A program made the position numbers and the translations under genes. From Monomorium pharaonis (taxonomy: Eukaryota; Arthropoda; Insecta; Hymenoptera; Formicidae): DNA of 64,000 nucleotides. Of the stretch, positions 22,941-35,943 are shown piece after piece. Within the stretch, counting starts at the first letter, position 1, and each line of letters begins with the position of its first letter. The notes below the pieces were generated by a model. The model searched no databases and was not told the origin of the DNA. It worked only from the letters and a program-made list of their open reading frames with translations. Location: positions 5,016,042-5,080,041 of the forward strand of contig NC_050469.1 in assembly GCF_013373865.1 (NCBI RefSeq), read 5' to 3'.

Positions 22941-24560
22941 CCGAATGTATGGATTTCCTCCTGGTTTGCGAGATATTGCATATTTACTGAAGAAATTTTA
23001 CGATGTACACCATTAATGAGATGTACTGTTGTTACTGTTGTTGTTATTATATTATATATACATTAGTCGACACATTTAATCTAATAAATTGTGATGAATA
23101 ATAGCGTGGATGTAACTCTCGTAAACAATTCAATTTAAGCAATTAGTGTAAATTGGATCAAATTGATTCAAACAAATTTGAAGAAAGAAATAAGATGCAG
23201 AGACACATTGCATAAAAAAAGCAACTAAATATTTTGCATAACTAAAAACAAACAATTTTATTAATCCATTGTAATTAATTATCTAGTTGTTAAATAATCT
23301 GCAAAGCTGCAGAGATTCCGATCGCAAATATCATGTCTTTGATTAAATCTAAACAAAAAATAAAAAAACAAAAACACTTGAAGTTTGCTGTACAGAATGT
23401 GTGCTACTAACACATATCGACGAATTAAATTGATTACAAATATTTGACAAAGAAACAAGTCATACAGGCAAAAATGTTCAAAAATATTACACTATAAAAT
23501 CAACCATGTGAATGCAATCTAATTTTAGAAACGTTGTAAAAAATAAACTATAAAAAATACCAATAGCGGTGCGCACGCGTTTTGTATATTCCAAGATACC
23601 AAATAATTCAGAGATATATTTCGAAACGCATGAAATCGCACTTAAAATTGAAACCGCGATAGCAAATTAATGACCTCGTACGACGCGGAGTGAAAAATGG
23701 CATGCAGCACACGCGTTGCGAAATATCGCCGCTCCCGATAAAAACATCAGCTAATCGCATGTTCGCGCGTGTAATTTACAACGACATATGGTATTTCACG
23801 GGAATGCATCGCGGCCGCCGTATTTTGGGATCCGCGAGAAAACGGAAAATCGCCTGTAGGCGGCACAGTTGCCAACAGTACAAGGGAACAGTGCAACCGA
23901 CGGCGGTAAAAAGGGCACCGGGAGATCTGGTCTGGTCGACCACTGTCGCAGTTGCAACGTGCGCTTGTAACTGCGTTTGTAGCCACGGTAACTTCGCTCG
24001 TTACATCGCTCCATGCAGTATTCCGAAGTGCGCGTTGTTTGTGTCGCGAACGAGTATTGCAGTCGTCGTTGGTGATGCGGGGGTCAGGAATACGGAGAAA
24101 GGGGGGGGGGTAGAGAAAATACGGGAGACGATGCAAAAGCGGGAGGGAGGGAGAAAGGTCGAGCGGGGAGACAATTCCTGATAGCGGGAGGGGGAGAAGG
24201 GAAGAATGGAAGAGAGCCAGGGAAGAGAACGAAAGAGGCGTCACATAGGAAACAACGAGGGTGAAGGGTACGTTTGCGTTGCGCTATCTGCGTAGTTTAT
24301 ACTTCTCATATGTGCCGCTACCGGGTATACATACTGCCAAGCCGGAGCACGGATCGAGGGATGGGATGGGACGGGGTGGCCCTCGTGTTCCGAATATACC
24401 GCGGGCGACGCGCGCGTCGGGAATCTGAAAAAGTTAATATCTGCCGTCGTGCCCGGACTTCAAAGCAGATTTGTTTTCGCATTTTCAGATTTGTTTAGCC
24501 ACGTGGGACCGCCCCGCGTTTCGCTGTACGATTCATATCCGTGACACACGCGTTCGAACG
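22940..24560. other. AT-rich then CpG-rich non-coding DNA
   Basis: 22940-23640 is AT-rich. 23640-24560 is an island. The overlapping 163- and 165-codon frames on opposite strands at 23690-24244 cover a purine-rich tract and resemble no known protein. Confidence 0.45.
24078..24215 (+). repeat. G-rich purine tract
   Basis: Contains a G run of ten at about 24101-24110 and many GGG/GGGAGGG blocks, separated by short A-containing spacers. It has the composition of a potential G-quadruplex or triplex-forming tract on the + strand. Confidence 0.8.
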
Positions 24561-26790
24561 CTACCGGGGCGGTTTGTCGCTGAGTTTGATTTATCTAACA
24601 TAATAGGATCGCATTCAATGTCAATATGAGAAGAGAATTTATTTCGAGACTCTTTCTGACGACAAATGTAGCGTGGAAGTCCAAATTTGTGGTCCATACT
24701 CTCACCGCATATATATTGTTAAAGAATTGGATTGACTGTCGATATAAAATATAAATCTGTCTCTCGTGCAAAACGATAATATAACCAATCTTGAAATATA
24801 TTAGACATTTTAGGTGTTCACCAAAATAATACACTACACTTATCTTATTGCTGAAAATTTATATCTCAGATGTAACAAACATCGCAAGTGAAATTGTTTT
24901 ATTAATTTATTTTTATTACAAACACATGGCTTTCAGTTTTATATCACATTTTACGTGCTTCAAATTCAAATTAGTATATCCCTTGACCGGGATATAAAAT
25001 ATCCTCCGTAAAAAAAGCAGATATGCAAGGACCTCAGAATTTTTCCCGTCTGCCGCACTAATTCGCACTTCGCATTCGGGTTTCGAGTTTTCAATCTTTA
25101 ACGTTGCACACTTCGCAATATCCGCGCAAACTTTCGATACGTTAAATTCGAAAAATTCTCGCGAGACCATATCTGCCCTCCCACATATGTTAAGTTACTC
25201 TTTCAGAACGCGATACTCGCGCGCGTCCTCGTTTGGAAACGAGGAGCGCACTGCGGGAATTTCCGCGAGTGCTTCCGCATGTTTAAACGGACTTGCACGC
25301 TATCGGTTGATTAAAGTGTCAATCTATCTATCTAAACGCGCGTTCGGCCGGAAACACGTGCGGCGCGGCGGTTAACGAAGGAAATCAGGCCACCGTGATT
25401 TAATTAGCCGCGATTAGTCACAACGCGCACACACCAGATATAACGTTTCTCGCGTTAATAGTAACAAGATCAGTTCCGTTAAATGACGAAAAATTCTCCT
25501 CTATATTATTGCCCGTGTGCGAAAAAAATGCAGCCACGATTGTCGGAGAATACCGCCGAACGTGATTACATTCTACGAGTTTTATTTTGTGAGTGAGTTT
25601 GATTTCTCCTCCCATGTCCATCTCTTCCTCTTTTTCTGTCTCTCTCTCTCCCCCGCTTTCTCTCTTTCTCTTTTTTCCTCCCTTCCTAGTGGAAACAATT
25701 TAATAATCGAACTACTGAATTCGCCAATTGCCAGTCCACCACTTAAATTCACTTTACGGTAATTAAGTGTTCCGGTCAATACCGGCGCCATGCAAATGCA
25801 CCGCAGTTTCGATAATCGAAAATATTTCCCGGTTACGCGGTCGCGAACGCATACGGATATATTTATTAAAACGTTATTATCGTTGTGGGGATAAAACAGG
25901 AAATCAAAATATTGACGCTACTTGCCTCGCGCAATCTGTTTAAAACGATTAACTTTTCAGAAAACATGAAATGTCACTCAAGAATTTCAGAATAAGTGTA
26001 AACAACTGGATCTATATGTGTACATAGATGTATGTGTCTATAGTAGACTATTAAAAAATACTTTTTGTAATTAAATTTAAATTGTTTAGTTACATATTGC
26101 ATTGTTAAGTTTTTCTTATTATATACTATTGATAAAAATCAATAATATAATTATTTTTTTAAATTTACTGCAATTGATTTGCAAATTTTGCGAATAATTT
26201 CTGTGTTCTTTTGCAGAACAAAAAAACTATAACATATATATCAAAGCTTGCGCGTGCTTTAAATTTTAAAATAATATGTACGTGATTTTTGTATATAATA
26301 TCAATGTTACATTTACACAGACTTTTAAAACATAGATCGTAAGCTATGTGAACTACATGCATAAAATAAATTGTTTTTCTCTCTGTCTTATTATTATTTA
26401 TAACAAAAAGATTTGTTTTATAAGTAATCCTTTAAATAACACAATAGAGCCGCATAGATATAATTAATTTCTTTCAATTAAAATTATATTAATATGCGTG
26501 AATGTGAAAGAATAATGTTAATAATTGAGCATATAAAACAATTAAGATATAAAAAAGTTCAGATTACTACAATTCAAATTAATGAAATAACATTAATATG
26601 AAGGAACTTGAATAAGATTTAATTAGTTATAAAATAATCGATTACGCACGCGACACATTTCTTATAAGATTATAATACTTTTTTAACTTGTTCATTCTTC
26701 CATTAACAAATAAGAAAAAAGAACAATTAATAAGAAAGAAAAAATCATTAATAAATAACTTTAAATAAAAAATCACATAAGCGACGGAAA
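24560..26790. other. Non-coding DNA, island at 25020-25860
   Basis: The flanks are AT-rich. The island contains a CT-rich tract at 25620-25685. An 84-codon ATG frame on the minus strand (25170-24916) has no recognised domain. 25860-26790 is AT-rich with nothing supported. Confidence 0.45.
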
Positions 26791-26797
26791 ATATAAA

Positions 26798-26867
26798 AGA
26801 GGCGACCGGAATTTGAACTCAGAATCCTTCACATGTAGCATTAGCGTATCGAGTCAAATACTCCTCT
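26798..26867 (-). pseudogene. tRNA-like relic (tRNA pseudogene or SINE head)
   Basis: Read on the minus strand, a 70-nt segment starts AGAGGAG and ends CGCCTCT, which pair as an acceptor stem with one mismatch. Toward the 3' end GAGTTCAAATTCC resembles the T-arm/B-box, and TTGACTCGATACG sits where the D-arm/A-box would be. It is followed by CTTTT, a pol III terminator-like run. The anticodon stem does not pair well and the T stem is imperfect, so it is not a working tRNA. The same ACTCGATA...CTGAGTTCAA spacing recurs at 10491-10540. Confidence 0.5.
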
Positions 26868-27604
26868 GATTCACATTTCCGTTCGCAAACTAGGACTTGG
26901 TTCTAGTGTAACCATTTATTTAATTAATTAAAGTTTAAAACCAGTTTATTTAATTTTTCGAAAATTTTCTTGTTAAAATATTTTGACAAATTTTGTGAGG
27001 TACTTGTGTGTGTGTGTATATTTATTCTGAAATTATCACAATTATTCTGAAAAAAATATTAAATTTGTTTAGAGAAAAAGAAATTGTTTGTAAAAACTTT
27101 TGTCTGTGCGTCATATTTCGTAAACAAATGTATTAAAAAAAATTAAATTCAAAGGAAAAAGTAAAGAGCAAAAGAGTATAAAAATCTGCAGATCTTGCTA
27201 TCGCATTTTTATATTTTCTTTTATATTTTGGTGTAAAAATATGTATAGCTATGTTCTTCAACAAGTTTTCTCGATCTGCAGGCTACTGTGAGAAATCGGA
27301 TGTGGTCCGTAATAATATTTTTCTCTCTGAGCGAGCTTTTTGACCGAATCGGAATCATATGTCCGCAAATTACACGTAACCATAGACATCACCAGAATTT
27401 TTCTTTCGAAATTGTACGACCAGCAATAAAATGTTCTTTTTTTTTTTAAGGATTCGTTGTGTGTGTAAATTTAAACTTACAAATACATTCTATTACTATA
27501 CACTAATATCCAGTTAAAATGTTTTTAATTACTCTTTTCTAATCATAGTTATTTTCTGGTTTATAAACATTACGTTTCACAAAATTATACAAAGAAAAAA
27601 CAAA

Positions 27605-27628
27605 AGAGAGAGAGAGAGAGAGAGAGAA
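27605..27628. repeat. (AG)12 microsatellite
   Basis: Uninterrupted AG array in AT-rich DNA. Confidence 0.95.
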
Positions 27629-28009
27629 GAGAATTAAAAAAATTTTAATAATAAAAAAAGATGTGAAATCTTTATAAACCTAGTTTATATTGTATTTTAA
27701 TTTTAACACTAACGAAGATAGCTCACTGATATTAAATGACATCATGACATATCGTATTACTTCAGAGAAATAAAAATTGTAAGTACTATTCTCTAATGGC
27801 GTTTTCCAATAATCACTTATAACGATACGTTTAAAAGCTATTTTTACATGTAGAAAAAAAAATAAACTAATTCGTACAATTGTAACGATATTTCTAAACC
27901 AATCTTTCTTCTAATTTAAAATAAATTTTATTCATACATATGTATCTCCGTTTTTGTTACACGGATTCCATGTATGCGACGTACGGTCAAATGATAACAG
28001 AAGAAATAA

Positions 28010-28065
28010 AGAAAGGGAGAGAAAGAGAGAGAGAGAAAATAAGTGAGAGTGAGAAAGAGAGATGG
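28010..28065. repeat. Imperfect (GA)n tract
   Basis: GA repeats broken by AAA, AAT and GT interruptions. The Arg/Glu-rich translation across it is an artefact. Confidence 0.9.
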
Positions 28066-28419
28066 AAAATGTTCAGCCGGCCATCCGCGTTGAATTCAGA
28101 AAACCTCGCGCAGGCCATTTTCCGAGGGAAAGGCTACTTCCTGGCGCGGCGAGCCGGCGCAGCCGTATTTTATTCGTTCGCGGTTGTAACCAGCTCTGTC
28201 TCGCTTTCCAATCCCCCTACCTAGCCCGTTCATAATACTGTTGGACGACGAAGATCGCAGACAAAAGGGGTATGGCACAAAGGGGGCACGACGACGTAGG
28301 AAAATTCAGTCGGGTAGCTGACCAAGTTCCGGTTGCATTCAACTACGAGGGGGGGATAGGCACGTATCGCACGCACAACGGGGACCACTCGAGTCGGAAC
28401 CTTGACCATTTTCAGTCAA

Positions 28420-29830
28420 GTCAAACTAACATTATTTTTATAAAAAAATGAAATAGAACATAAAGCAATATACTATAACATATAGTATGTTCATTATATT
28501 AGATACAGATAAGATTTACTAATAAATTAAAATTTTAAAAATTGTATGGTGCATTGTCCTTAATTTATATTGATAACAGCATTAATTTAATTAAAGTTTA
28601 ATTTGATATCTAGTATTGTGGCGATTATAATATACATACAATTTAACAAATAGCATCATCTTTTGTTAATACCTTCGTTACTTTATTTTCGTATAAAAAA
28701 ATAAGATATAAAGATCTAATAAACTTATAGAGTTAGCACAAGAAATGAGCAAATATAACAAAGCAAATAACGCAGGAAACAGTATATTCTGCTAGACTTA
28801 TGTGCTGTACAACATATAACTTTAAAATATTGGAATATATTAAATTGTTCTGTAAATTTCTTGAGGAAAAGGGAAGAAGGCGCCTAAGTTTCATTAGTTT
28901 CCATTTAGATTCGCCCCCCCCTCTCTCTTTCTCTCTCTCTCTCTCTTTCTCTTCCCCCCTTCTATCTCTCCCTTCGCCCGTCTTCACAGACATCTTTCAC
29001 GGAATTAGCCAGAGATTTGTTAGCGCGCCTCCCGCTTCAACTGACATTAACGTACATCGTGGAATTAGACGACGTATATCGTCGGATTCGCCGCGGTCGA
29101 TAGAGTAAATATCGCGAATAGTAGTCCGCCGTACTAGCGAAGTCAAGGAAACAGGCGACAAGAGGGAGTAGAAGACAGATGGCAGAATAGAGCATTGTTG
29201 AGTTCTATTATGCAGAGGAGAAAACGTTTCCTTAACAGTGCGCACTCTCAAGAACTTCGCTATGCGAAATTTCGGAATTTTGTTTCAAGAATGTTACTGT
29301 CGCCCGATAAGCAATTAACTTGAAGATCAAGATTAAACTTTAACTGAAAATTTGAAACGTGCACACAAAAGCAAAACTCACATTCTTTAAAAACTAATGT
29401 AGAATAATTTTATTATTTTTAATTTCATTGTAAGATACTCTAAAAGTATTATAATTACACAGAATTGTCAATAAAAAAAGTTCTAATTTGGAATCGATTT
29501 TAAACGAATATTTGTAAAAAAAAATAACAATAACGTTGTAACAATACATCGTTTTTTTGAGGTAATTTCAAATCGACTTTTCATCGTCACGATATTAACT
29601 TAGGTCTCTCACCAAGATGTTTAATTTAATGCTCAGAGCTCGCAAATTCCGAGATGCTTGTATAATAAGAATCATTGTAAAAGAAAGAGACGTTCGTTTT
29701 TATTACTTCCCACTTTTATTTGCACTGAGAAACATCCGCAGTTCCTCTGCAAAAGCAAAACTAAATACTGCTCCATTATAGAAGTAACATTACATTATTA
29801 ACGTAGTTCACTGTAAAAAATATTTCATTC
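28420..29830. other. Non-coding DNA
   Basis: 28420-28870 is AT-rich, 28870-29270 has moderate GC with a CT tract, and 29270-29830 is AT-rich. Short opposing frames only. Confidence 0.45.
28914..28980. repeat. C-run and (CT)n tract
   Basis: A run of C passes into CT repeats and mixed pyrimidines on the + strand. Confidence 0.92.
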
Positions 29831-31270
29831 CCTTTTCTTCTCTCGTTACACTCGCAGCAAGTTTCTCTTGGAACGTCCTTATCGAACTCTGTATTATCTC
29901 TCGTCAAAAGAGCGAGATAAGATTACTCGATTCTTTCCCGGCAGGGAGATCGGAATCCCGTAACCTTTTAACCCGCGCCGCTAAAACTCACACCAAACGC
30001 GCGTGAGGACCGTTGTCGCATTCGTCGTCGAGGAGATGTGAAAGCACCGACGACCGGAGGCGAGTTATTTTTGCTTTTACGTGATCGTGCGCGACGGATC
30101 GCGAATGTGTTTTTACGGCAGGCGCGGCACGACGCGGCGCGGAAATCGCGAACACGAGCGATCGGCAGCGGGAAAATACGCGCGAATCGCCGCCGATCGA
30201 TTTAGCGCGCGCGTAGTAGCGAGCGGAAAACGTTCCAGAGTAAAACGAAAGAGGAAATTACCGTTTCTCCCGGCCCCGGAGCTTGCATGCGATGCACATT
30301 GCGGCCAGCTGAGCGAGAAAGGAATCGGAAATTTATATCGGGGAGAACCGTCTGACCTAACTCTCCATTAAAAAATGACGCTCCATTCCGTACGTCTCAC
30401 CTGTTTTATAGTTCGCGCGACTATTGTAATTTCTTTAAGTACGACAAGCACATGTTTTAGCTTTATCAACATTTCTTTTTATGCGTTTTACATAAAAAGA
30501 TAGATTTTTAGATTTAATTTTATGATTTCAAAACAGATTAATGGGTCAATTTTTAACTCTTGACTACTGATGCTTAACTTTCAGATACGTATATTCGTTA
30601 ATTTTGAAAATCTTTTTATTAATGAATATTTATTGAAAAGATGTTATCAAAGAACTTTCGGGCTGTTGATGTAAAAAGCGTGTGAATCCGCTGAAGCTAA
30701 GACAACGTACGGACAATAAGTCGTCAGGACATCCTCCGATAACTCGTCCCAAATGTAAGAACCGTTTCTGATTCTGAGCCGTTGCAAACTTAGATCCGAA
30801 TTTTGTAAAAAAAAGAGCAACGCGCCGGTAACATCGATTCCGTGTCAGGATAAAAATGCACTGCGTGCAACTGTTCTACCGTTTATATTGTTTCTATTAC
30901 CGTTTATATTATTTCCTTAGTCAATGTAACGTTTATTCCTAACACAACAAGTATGATAAGTTAATTTCACTCTGTCTTAATTACATAATTGTGAATATAT
31001 TGACAAACGTAAGAAATTATTTTAGTCATAATTAGCGTACATGATAAAATTTTTAAAAATAAAGAGAGAAAAATGCATGATAAATGTTCTTCGTTTTTGT
31101 TATTTATCCATACACACATAGAATATTTGGCACTTATACCTCCAAATAATTTTATGTAATGTAACAGAAAAGTCAAATCTTTAATAAATCGAGTAAAGTT
31201 ATAATAAATAACAAAATAACTCTAAATAAAACTTTCTTTGATAACAGTAGCACAATGTTAGAATATTTCG
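29830..31270. other. CpG island (29830-30400) followed by AT-rich DNA
   Basis: The island is rich in CGCG and ACGACG-type runs and is open in several frames. 30400-31270 is AT-rich with nothing recognisable. Confidence 0.45.
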
Positions 31271-33600
31271 ACAATTTGTCAGATATCGAGGTTCGCTATG
31301 CAAGACTATGGGCCACCGCTTTGATCGATCGCTTCACGTCGAATAAACAGTGTCATCGATAAGCTCGACGACGCAAAGTGAAGCTCGATCAGGTGTGACC
31401 TCACCTTTAATACAACGCTTCAGCGTGACTGTCAGACGCCAATGTATTCTGTAGAATATCTGCGGGAGGCTCGGTATCGTTAGCCTTGTTCCGGTATTCT
31501 GATATTGACGTGCCGTTACGATGATACGAAGCCGAAAGCCGGCATAAGATCCCGGAGAGCCGGGAGCGCGGTAAGGAAGGCTATAACATCGACTGAGATT
31601 GGCTCTTGCATGCTAGTATGTCGGTTCTCATTTGAATTTAGATTCGTCTCTCTCCGTCTCTGAGCCCCTTTCTGTCACTCTACTCCTCTATTCGTCCTCT
31701 CGTCCCCTTTTCTCATCCACGCTGGCTGAACTTCTTTCTCGAGAGAACACGCAGCAGCGATTTTACATACTTCAGAATCTGTTATGAAACTATTCGTTTC
31801 TCTTTTTTTCTCTCTCTCTCTCTCCTTTAATCGTGTGCTCATCACAATCTATTTGATGACTGAGGAAAATTTTTCGATTCGTCTCTCATCACCAGAAATA
31901 TAATAACTTTTAATCCTTCCTAAAGTTAAAAAAAATGCATCAACTAATCTTTCCACCATTCAAATCGCTCTCGATGTTGGGAAGCATACATCTAACTTCG
32001 GCATCTTTTATTCCGCGAACTACTTTCCACCCGAGAAAGCTGAACGTACTCTTCGATCCGCAGAACGACGCGAGAAATACGGCCTTAATATTCTAGACTC
32101 ATTTTCTATCCGTGTCGATCGCGATCTTCGTTTCGAGATCGTGTTTCTTTGACATTCTATACGGTTCTACGTAATTTTTCATCGACAACATGATACAACG
32201 TGTTCACGTTATTCCAAACGTTATAAAATCCTACATCGTTAAAGCCAAGTATTAATTAATACATCATATCCAATAGCACAATTATAATAGGATTATAATT
32301 TAATAACACGTGAAAGAGTCGTCCCATTATCCGTTTAAAATATCATAATTATTTATCATAAAAAAATAATTTAAATAAATCTTATTAAAGCTTTAATTAC
32401 ACAATTCCGACTATTAAGAGTGGAATTAAAAAATTATTGTGCCTATAGGTAGTTTGTTTAACTTTGTATTTGCTTACACAAACGCGATTGCCAACTTGAT
32501 TATTTCAGTCAGGTATATTCAAATTCTTATTTGCAAGTAAAAAGGTTCTGTCTCTACATCGATTTGTTAAAGTAGAGGAAGAAAGAGAAAAAATACAAAG
32601 AGACAAACATTTAAGTTCTACCCATAGATTATCGTGTACACATGTGCACATTATATATCTACACCATGCAATCAGTTAAGTGTTATTATTAGGAAGAACT
32701 AGCGGCGTGAATGGATGAAAGAGCCCTTTCATTCGACAAACTTCAACGAGCACAATCTAAGCAATTCTTTTTCTCGATGTATTTCACGAGAAGAAACTAA
32801 GCTATATAATGTAGAATACAGCTACAACTACAGTAATTCTGCATAATAATAAGTCAGCTGTGCAATTAACACCCGGAACGTAATATTTCTGTGAACTCTC
32901 GGCCAGCCTTAATTCGCAATTTCCTAGTTTTTTTTCGTTCAACAGCAAAGTGGCGAAAGTAGAAACGAACTTACCCGAGGTGTGTGCCTGAAATCGCATC
33001 TGTTGAATTTAATCACGAATCTCCCGCAGTGAGGGAGTGTGAATTTTACGAAAATACGTTCAAGCCATACAACGATTTTCTCACATATGCGCACACGTAC
33101 ACATTTACATCGCGCGCGCGTACACGGACTAACGCACACGGCAATTGACGTGGACGCAAAAGCGCAGATGGACATGCATGACGAAGCTGGTGGTCCAGCT
33201 GCTGCATCGCTGACCTAAAACGGCTATCGCGCGTGTACTATATAAAACGTGTAGCCGGCAGAAGTGTGTCGGTTGACAATTTCATCGTTATGCGCGGATG
33301 TGTCTCGCTCGAGAAATTGCAGTGGGACTCCGCGTTTTATAGACCGTAAATAGTATGAAAAATACTCAGGCGCTTTAACAAGAATACATCCTACGAACGA
33401 TCGAATCGCTGGTGGCTGATCAGAATATTTCGATACTATTAAATTTCGTGCCGTGCAATTCAGATCAATCTCCTCTCGTGAATCTTCTACAGTTTACTCG
33501 ACCTTATATTTTCTTTAGACGTGCGCGGTTACAACGAATGCACTTGATTATAGTGTTTTACCTCCTGATTGAAAAAAGACGTAAAAAAAAAAAATCTTAG
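31270..33600. other. Non-coding mosaic
   Basis: 31270-32180 and 32680-33600 have moderate GC, and 32180-32680 is AT-rich. A (CT)n run lies at 31809-31825. Imperfect GC-rich inverted pairs near 31530-31575 (GCCGAAAGCCGGC, CCGGAGAGCCGGG) could form small hairpins. No gene is supported. Confidence 0.45.
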
Positions 33601-34440
33601 GACATAGAGGAGCGTACAAAATCATGCGGGAGTTAAAGGTCGCCGTTTCGCGACTTAAGGTGGGAACCGCGGAGAAAAATACCGGCAATTTCCTAAATCC
33701 GTCCAGACTCTCCGCGTACGAAAATATTGGTGAACGGCGAAAGAAACAAGAAAACCAGACGCAGCGAGGAGGAAAGGGCCAGGAAGGGTTTGGGGAAATG
33801 CGCGATGCGAGGCCGAAGTTCGTTGGTTCGACGACGGTGGGAAAGGTCGAGCGTCTGCAGAAGAAGCAAGGAAGAAAAGCCGGGTTGGAAGAGAGGGTGC
33901 AAGCGGGTGGAATATAGAACTTTGAACTGGAGAGAGAATAAGCTACGACGAAACGGTGGCGCGCTCGGGAATGACGACGATGGTAGAGCAGGAGGGTAGG
34001 TAGGTGGCTAGGTAGGTAGGTAGTTGGGTAGGGGAACAGGGGGACGCGGTGAGTTATCGCAGCAACTATCTGCTCAAGCGGGCGGATTTATTTCTATAGG
34101 TACAATCTGCTGCGTGAAATAAAGTATTTTGAAAATAAGAGGGAAGACGCGATAGAGCCCCAAGATATCGCCGGCCATTTGTTCCGGGCGGGATACGCGT
34201 CTAAGCGAGCGCACCCTTCGCCGCAAAATATTTCCGCGTGTGTGCACGCGCTTATATCTTCGCTCCGGCTCGCCCGCGAAAATTCCCGTCCGCCGTTCGT
34301 CGGGCGAGCCGGTAATTGGGGGATCGCCAGCGGGAAAACATCGATGCATCACGTGGAATAGAGAACGCCGAGCTGGTATACGATATGTAACCCGATAATC
34401 TGGCACACTCTGCGCCATGTGAAAGTACAACAGCATAACC
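33600..34440. other. GC-rich non-coding island
   Basis: Purine-rich on the + strand at 33740-34050, with frames open on both strands and Arg/Glu/Lys-rich translations of low complexity. No product is recognised. Confidence 0.45.
33991..34054 (+). repeat. (GGTA)n G-rich minisatellite
   Basis: GGTAGGTAGGT-type repeats with interruptions (GGCTA, GTTGG) are followed by GGGG and GGGGG runs. There are more than ten closely spaced GG/GGG runs on one strand, a strong by-eye match to a G-quadruplex-forming sequence. A second, shorter GGTAGGTAG block occurs at about 38665. Confidence 0.85.
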
Positions 34441-35943
34441 TAATATCAAACAATTTTATAATCTAATTAGCCGATCTCTTTAAATTTGTCTTCTGAAAGT
34501 TTTTTTCGCGAAAGAAAAACAAAAACGTGCCATATCAAGCAGGAAGAGAACGTTTAAAAACCCGAGAAGTAACGTCAGAAGATTATTAAAACTTTTTTTT
34601 TACATCTATTTTAATATTTTTTAATTCGCTTAATAAACTACGTATACGTCCAAGCTATAAAAAAGATTATCTTATTTTAAGATCGTTATATATATTAAGA
34701 GATCTCTATATTTTATATCTGTAGTAACATCAATCGTATAATCGATACATAAATCATTGAGCAAAAACGCCCTTAACTCTCCGGCAATCTGAGTTTTTTG
34801 CCTAGCCGAATTTTTTTTACAGTTCTGAGCTTTCAAAAAATCTAAAAAAAATTCACGATTACTTTCCAACATCTCTGCTGTATCACGAAACAGTTGTTTA
34901 ACAAATATTAAAACCTTTATTTTATAAAAATTAAAATTTGAAAATAAAATTGTGCCTGTACCAAAAAAAGAGGCTGAGATTACGCCTACTGAGAATAAAA
35001 AATGGATTTTAAATATCAAAATTCGCGAACTTTCTTACAGAAAATAGAAATGGAACGATATAAAGAAAAATGATAAAAAGTTATTAAACTTGGTATATAT
35101 TGAAATCTCTCGCATAAAGAGAAATGTGCGATCACGAAGACATAAAAACGTTATGAAGTACCATCATTAATAACTTCTCCAAAATCGATATGGCTGGCGT
35201 GGATTATGAATTGAGGAAAATCCCAACCAGGGTCATTTTTATCGTCGGAAAATGTCCGGATCCCGGCCAATTATTATCGACGAGGCGGATTGAAATATTT
35301 CACGCAATGATGAGTATAGGCTCAATTTGAAATGACTGTCCCTGCGGAATTAACTGAACGATCGTATTATACGATTATTATGGGTATCAGAATGTGCGTA
35401 TCGGAGGAAGTAGAAACCTCTCCAATACGCACGTGCTACAATACGCAGCCAAATGCGAGAAAATATATACCAGTCTGAAATACACCGAAATTATACGTAT
35501 GTGTGAGCTCGCTGTATATATATTATATCTGAGAATTAATTGCGCATGTAATTCAAACAATACCATGATTTATATTGTACACGCTACGATAAAAGAACAT
35601 ATTATGCAGTGAATTATTTCTCCAATGAGATTTATTGAAATACTCTTGTGGCATGATGACCTGCATTTAATAATTATTTCATATATAATGTTTGATGTTT
35701 GCAATATTTGCAAAGGTACGAATTTACCTCGACTATTATGTAATACGGAAAACTGTAATTTTTCCCTAATTGTCAAAACGTCAGGTTATAAACGTGTCGT
35801 AATTATTAACTTTATCTCGTTAAAGTATTACATTCATATTATACTAGAAATTACACATAATGCATATAATATGTGTATGTGTACTAATTGCATAATAGAT
35901 TATTCTTGTTTATTTTATTCGACTTAAAAATTGTATATATGTG
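34440..35943. other. AT-rich DNA with a small moderate-GC patch
   Basis: A 115-codon minus-strand frame (35019-34672) and a 46-codon + frame (35190-35330) are discussed as findings and not called as genes. The patch 35160-35460 stands out from its AT-rich surroundings. Confidence 0.4.

Larger units (their letters stand above)
26870..28420. other. AT-rich non-coding DNA with several simple repeats
   Basis: (TG)7 occurs at 27005-27018, (AG)12 at 27605-27628 and a GA-rich tract at 28010-28065. 28066-28420 is a small GC island with open frames on both strands. No gene is supported. Confidence 0.45.

Noticed and set aside
23690..24244. Overlapping 163- and 165-codon frames on opposite strands
   Set aside because: Mutual overlap and a low-complexity purine tract point to low stop density in GC-rich DNA rather than two genes.
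33991..34030. Telomeric repeat
   Set aside because: The unit is GGTA, not the insect TTAGG; no interstitial TTAGG array was seen anywhere.
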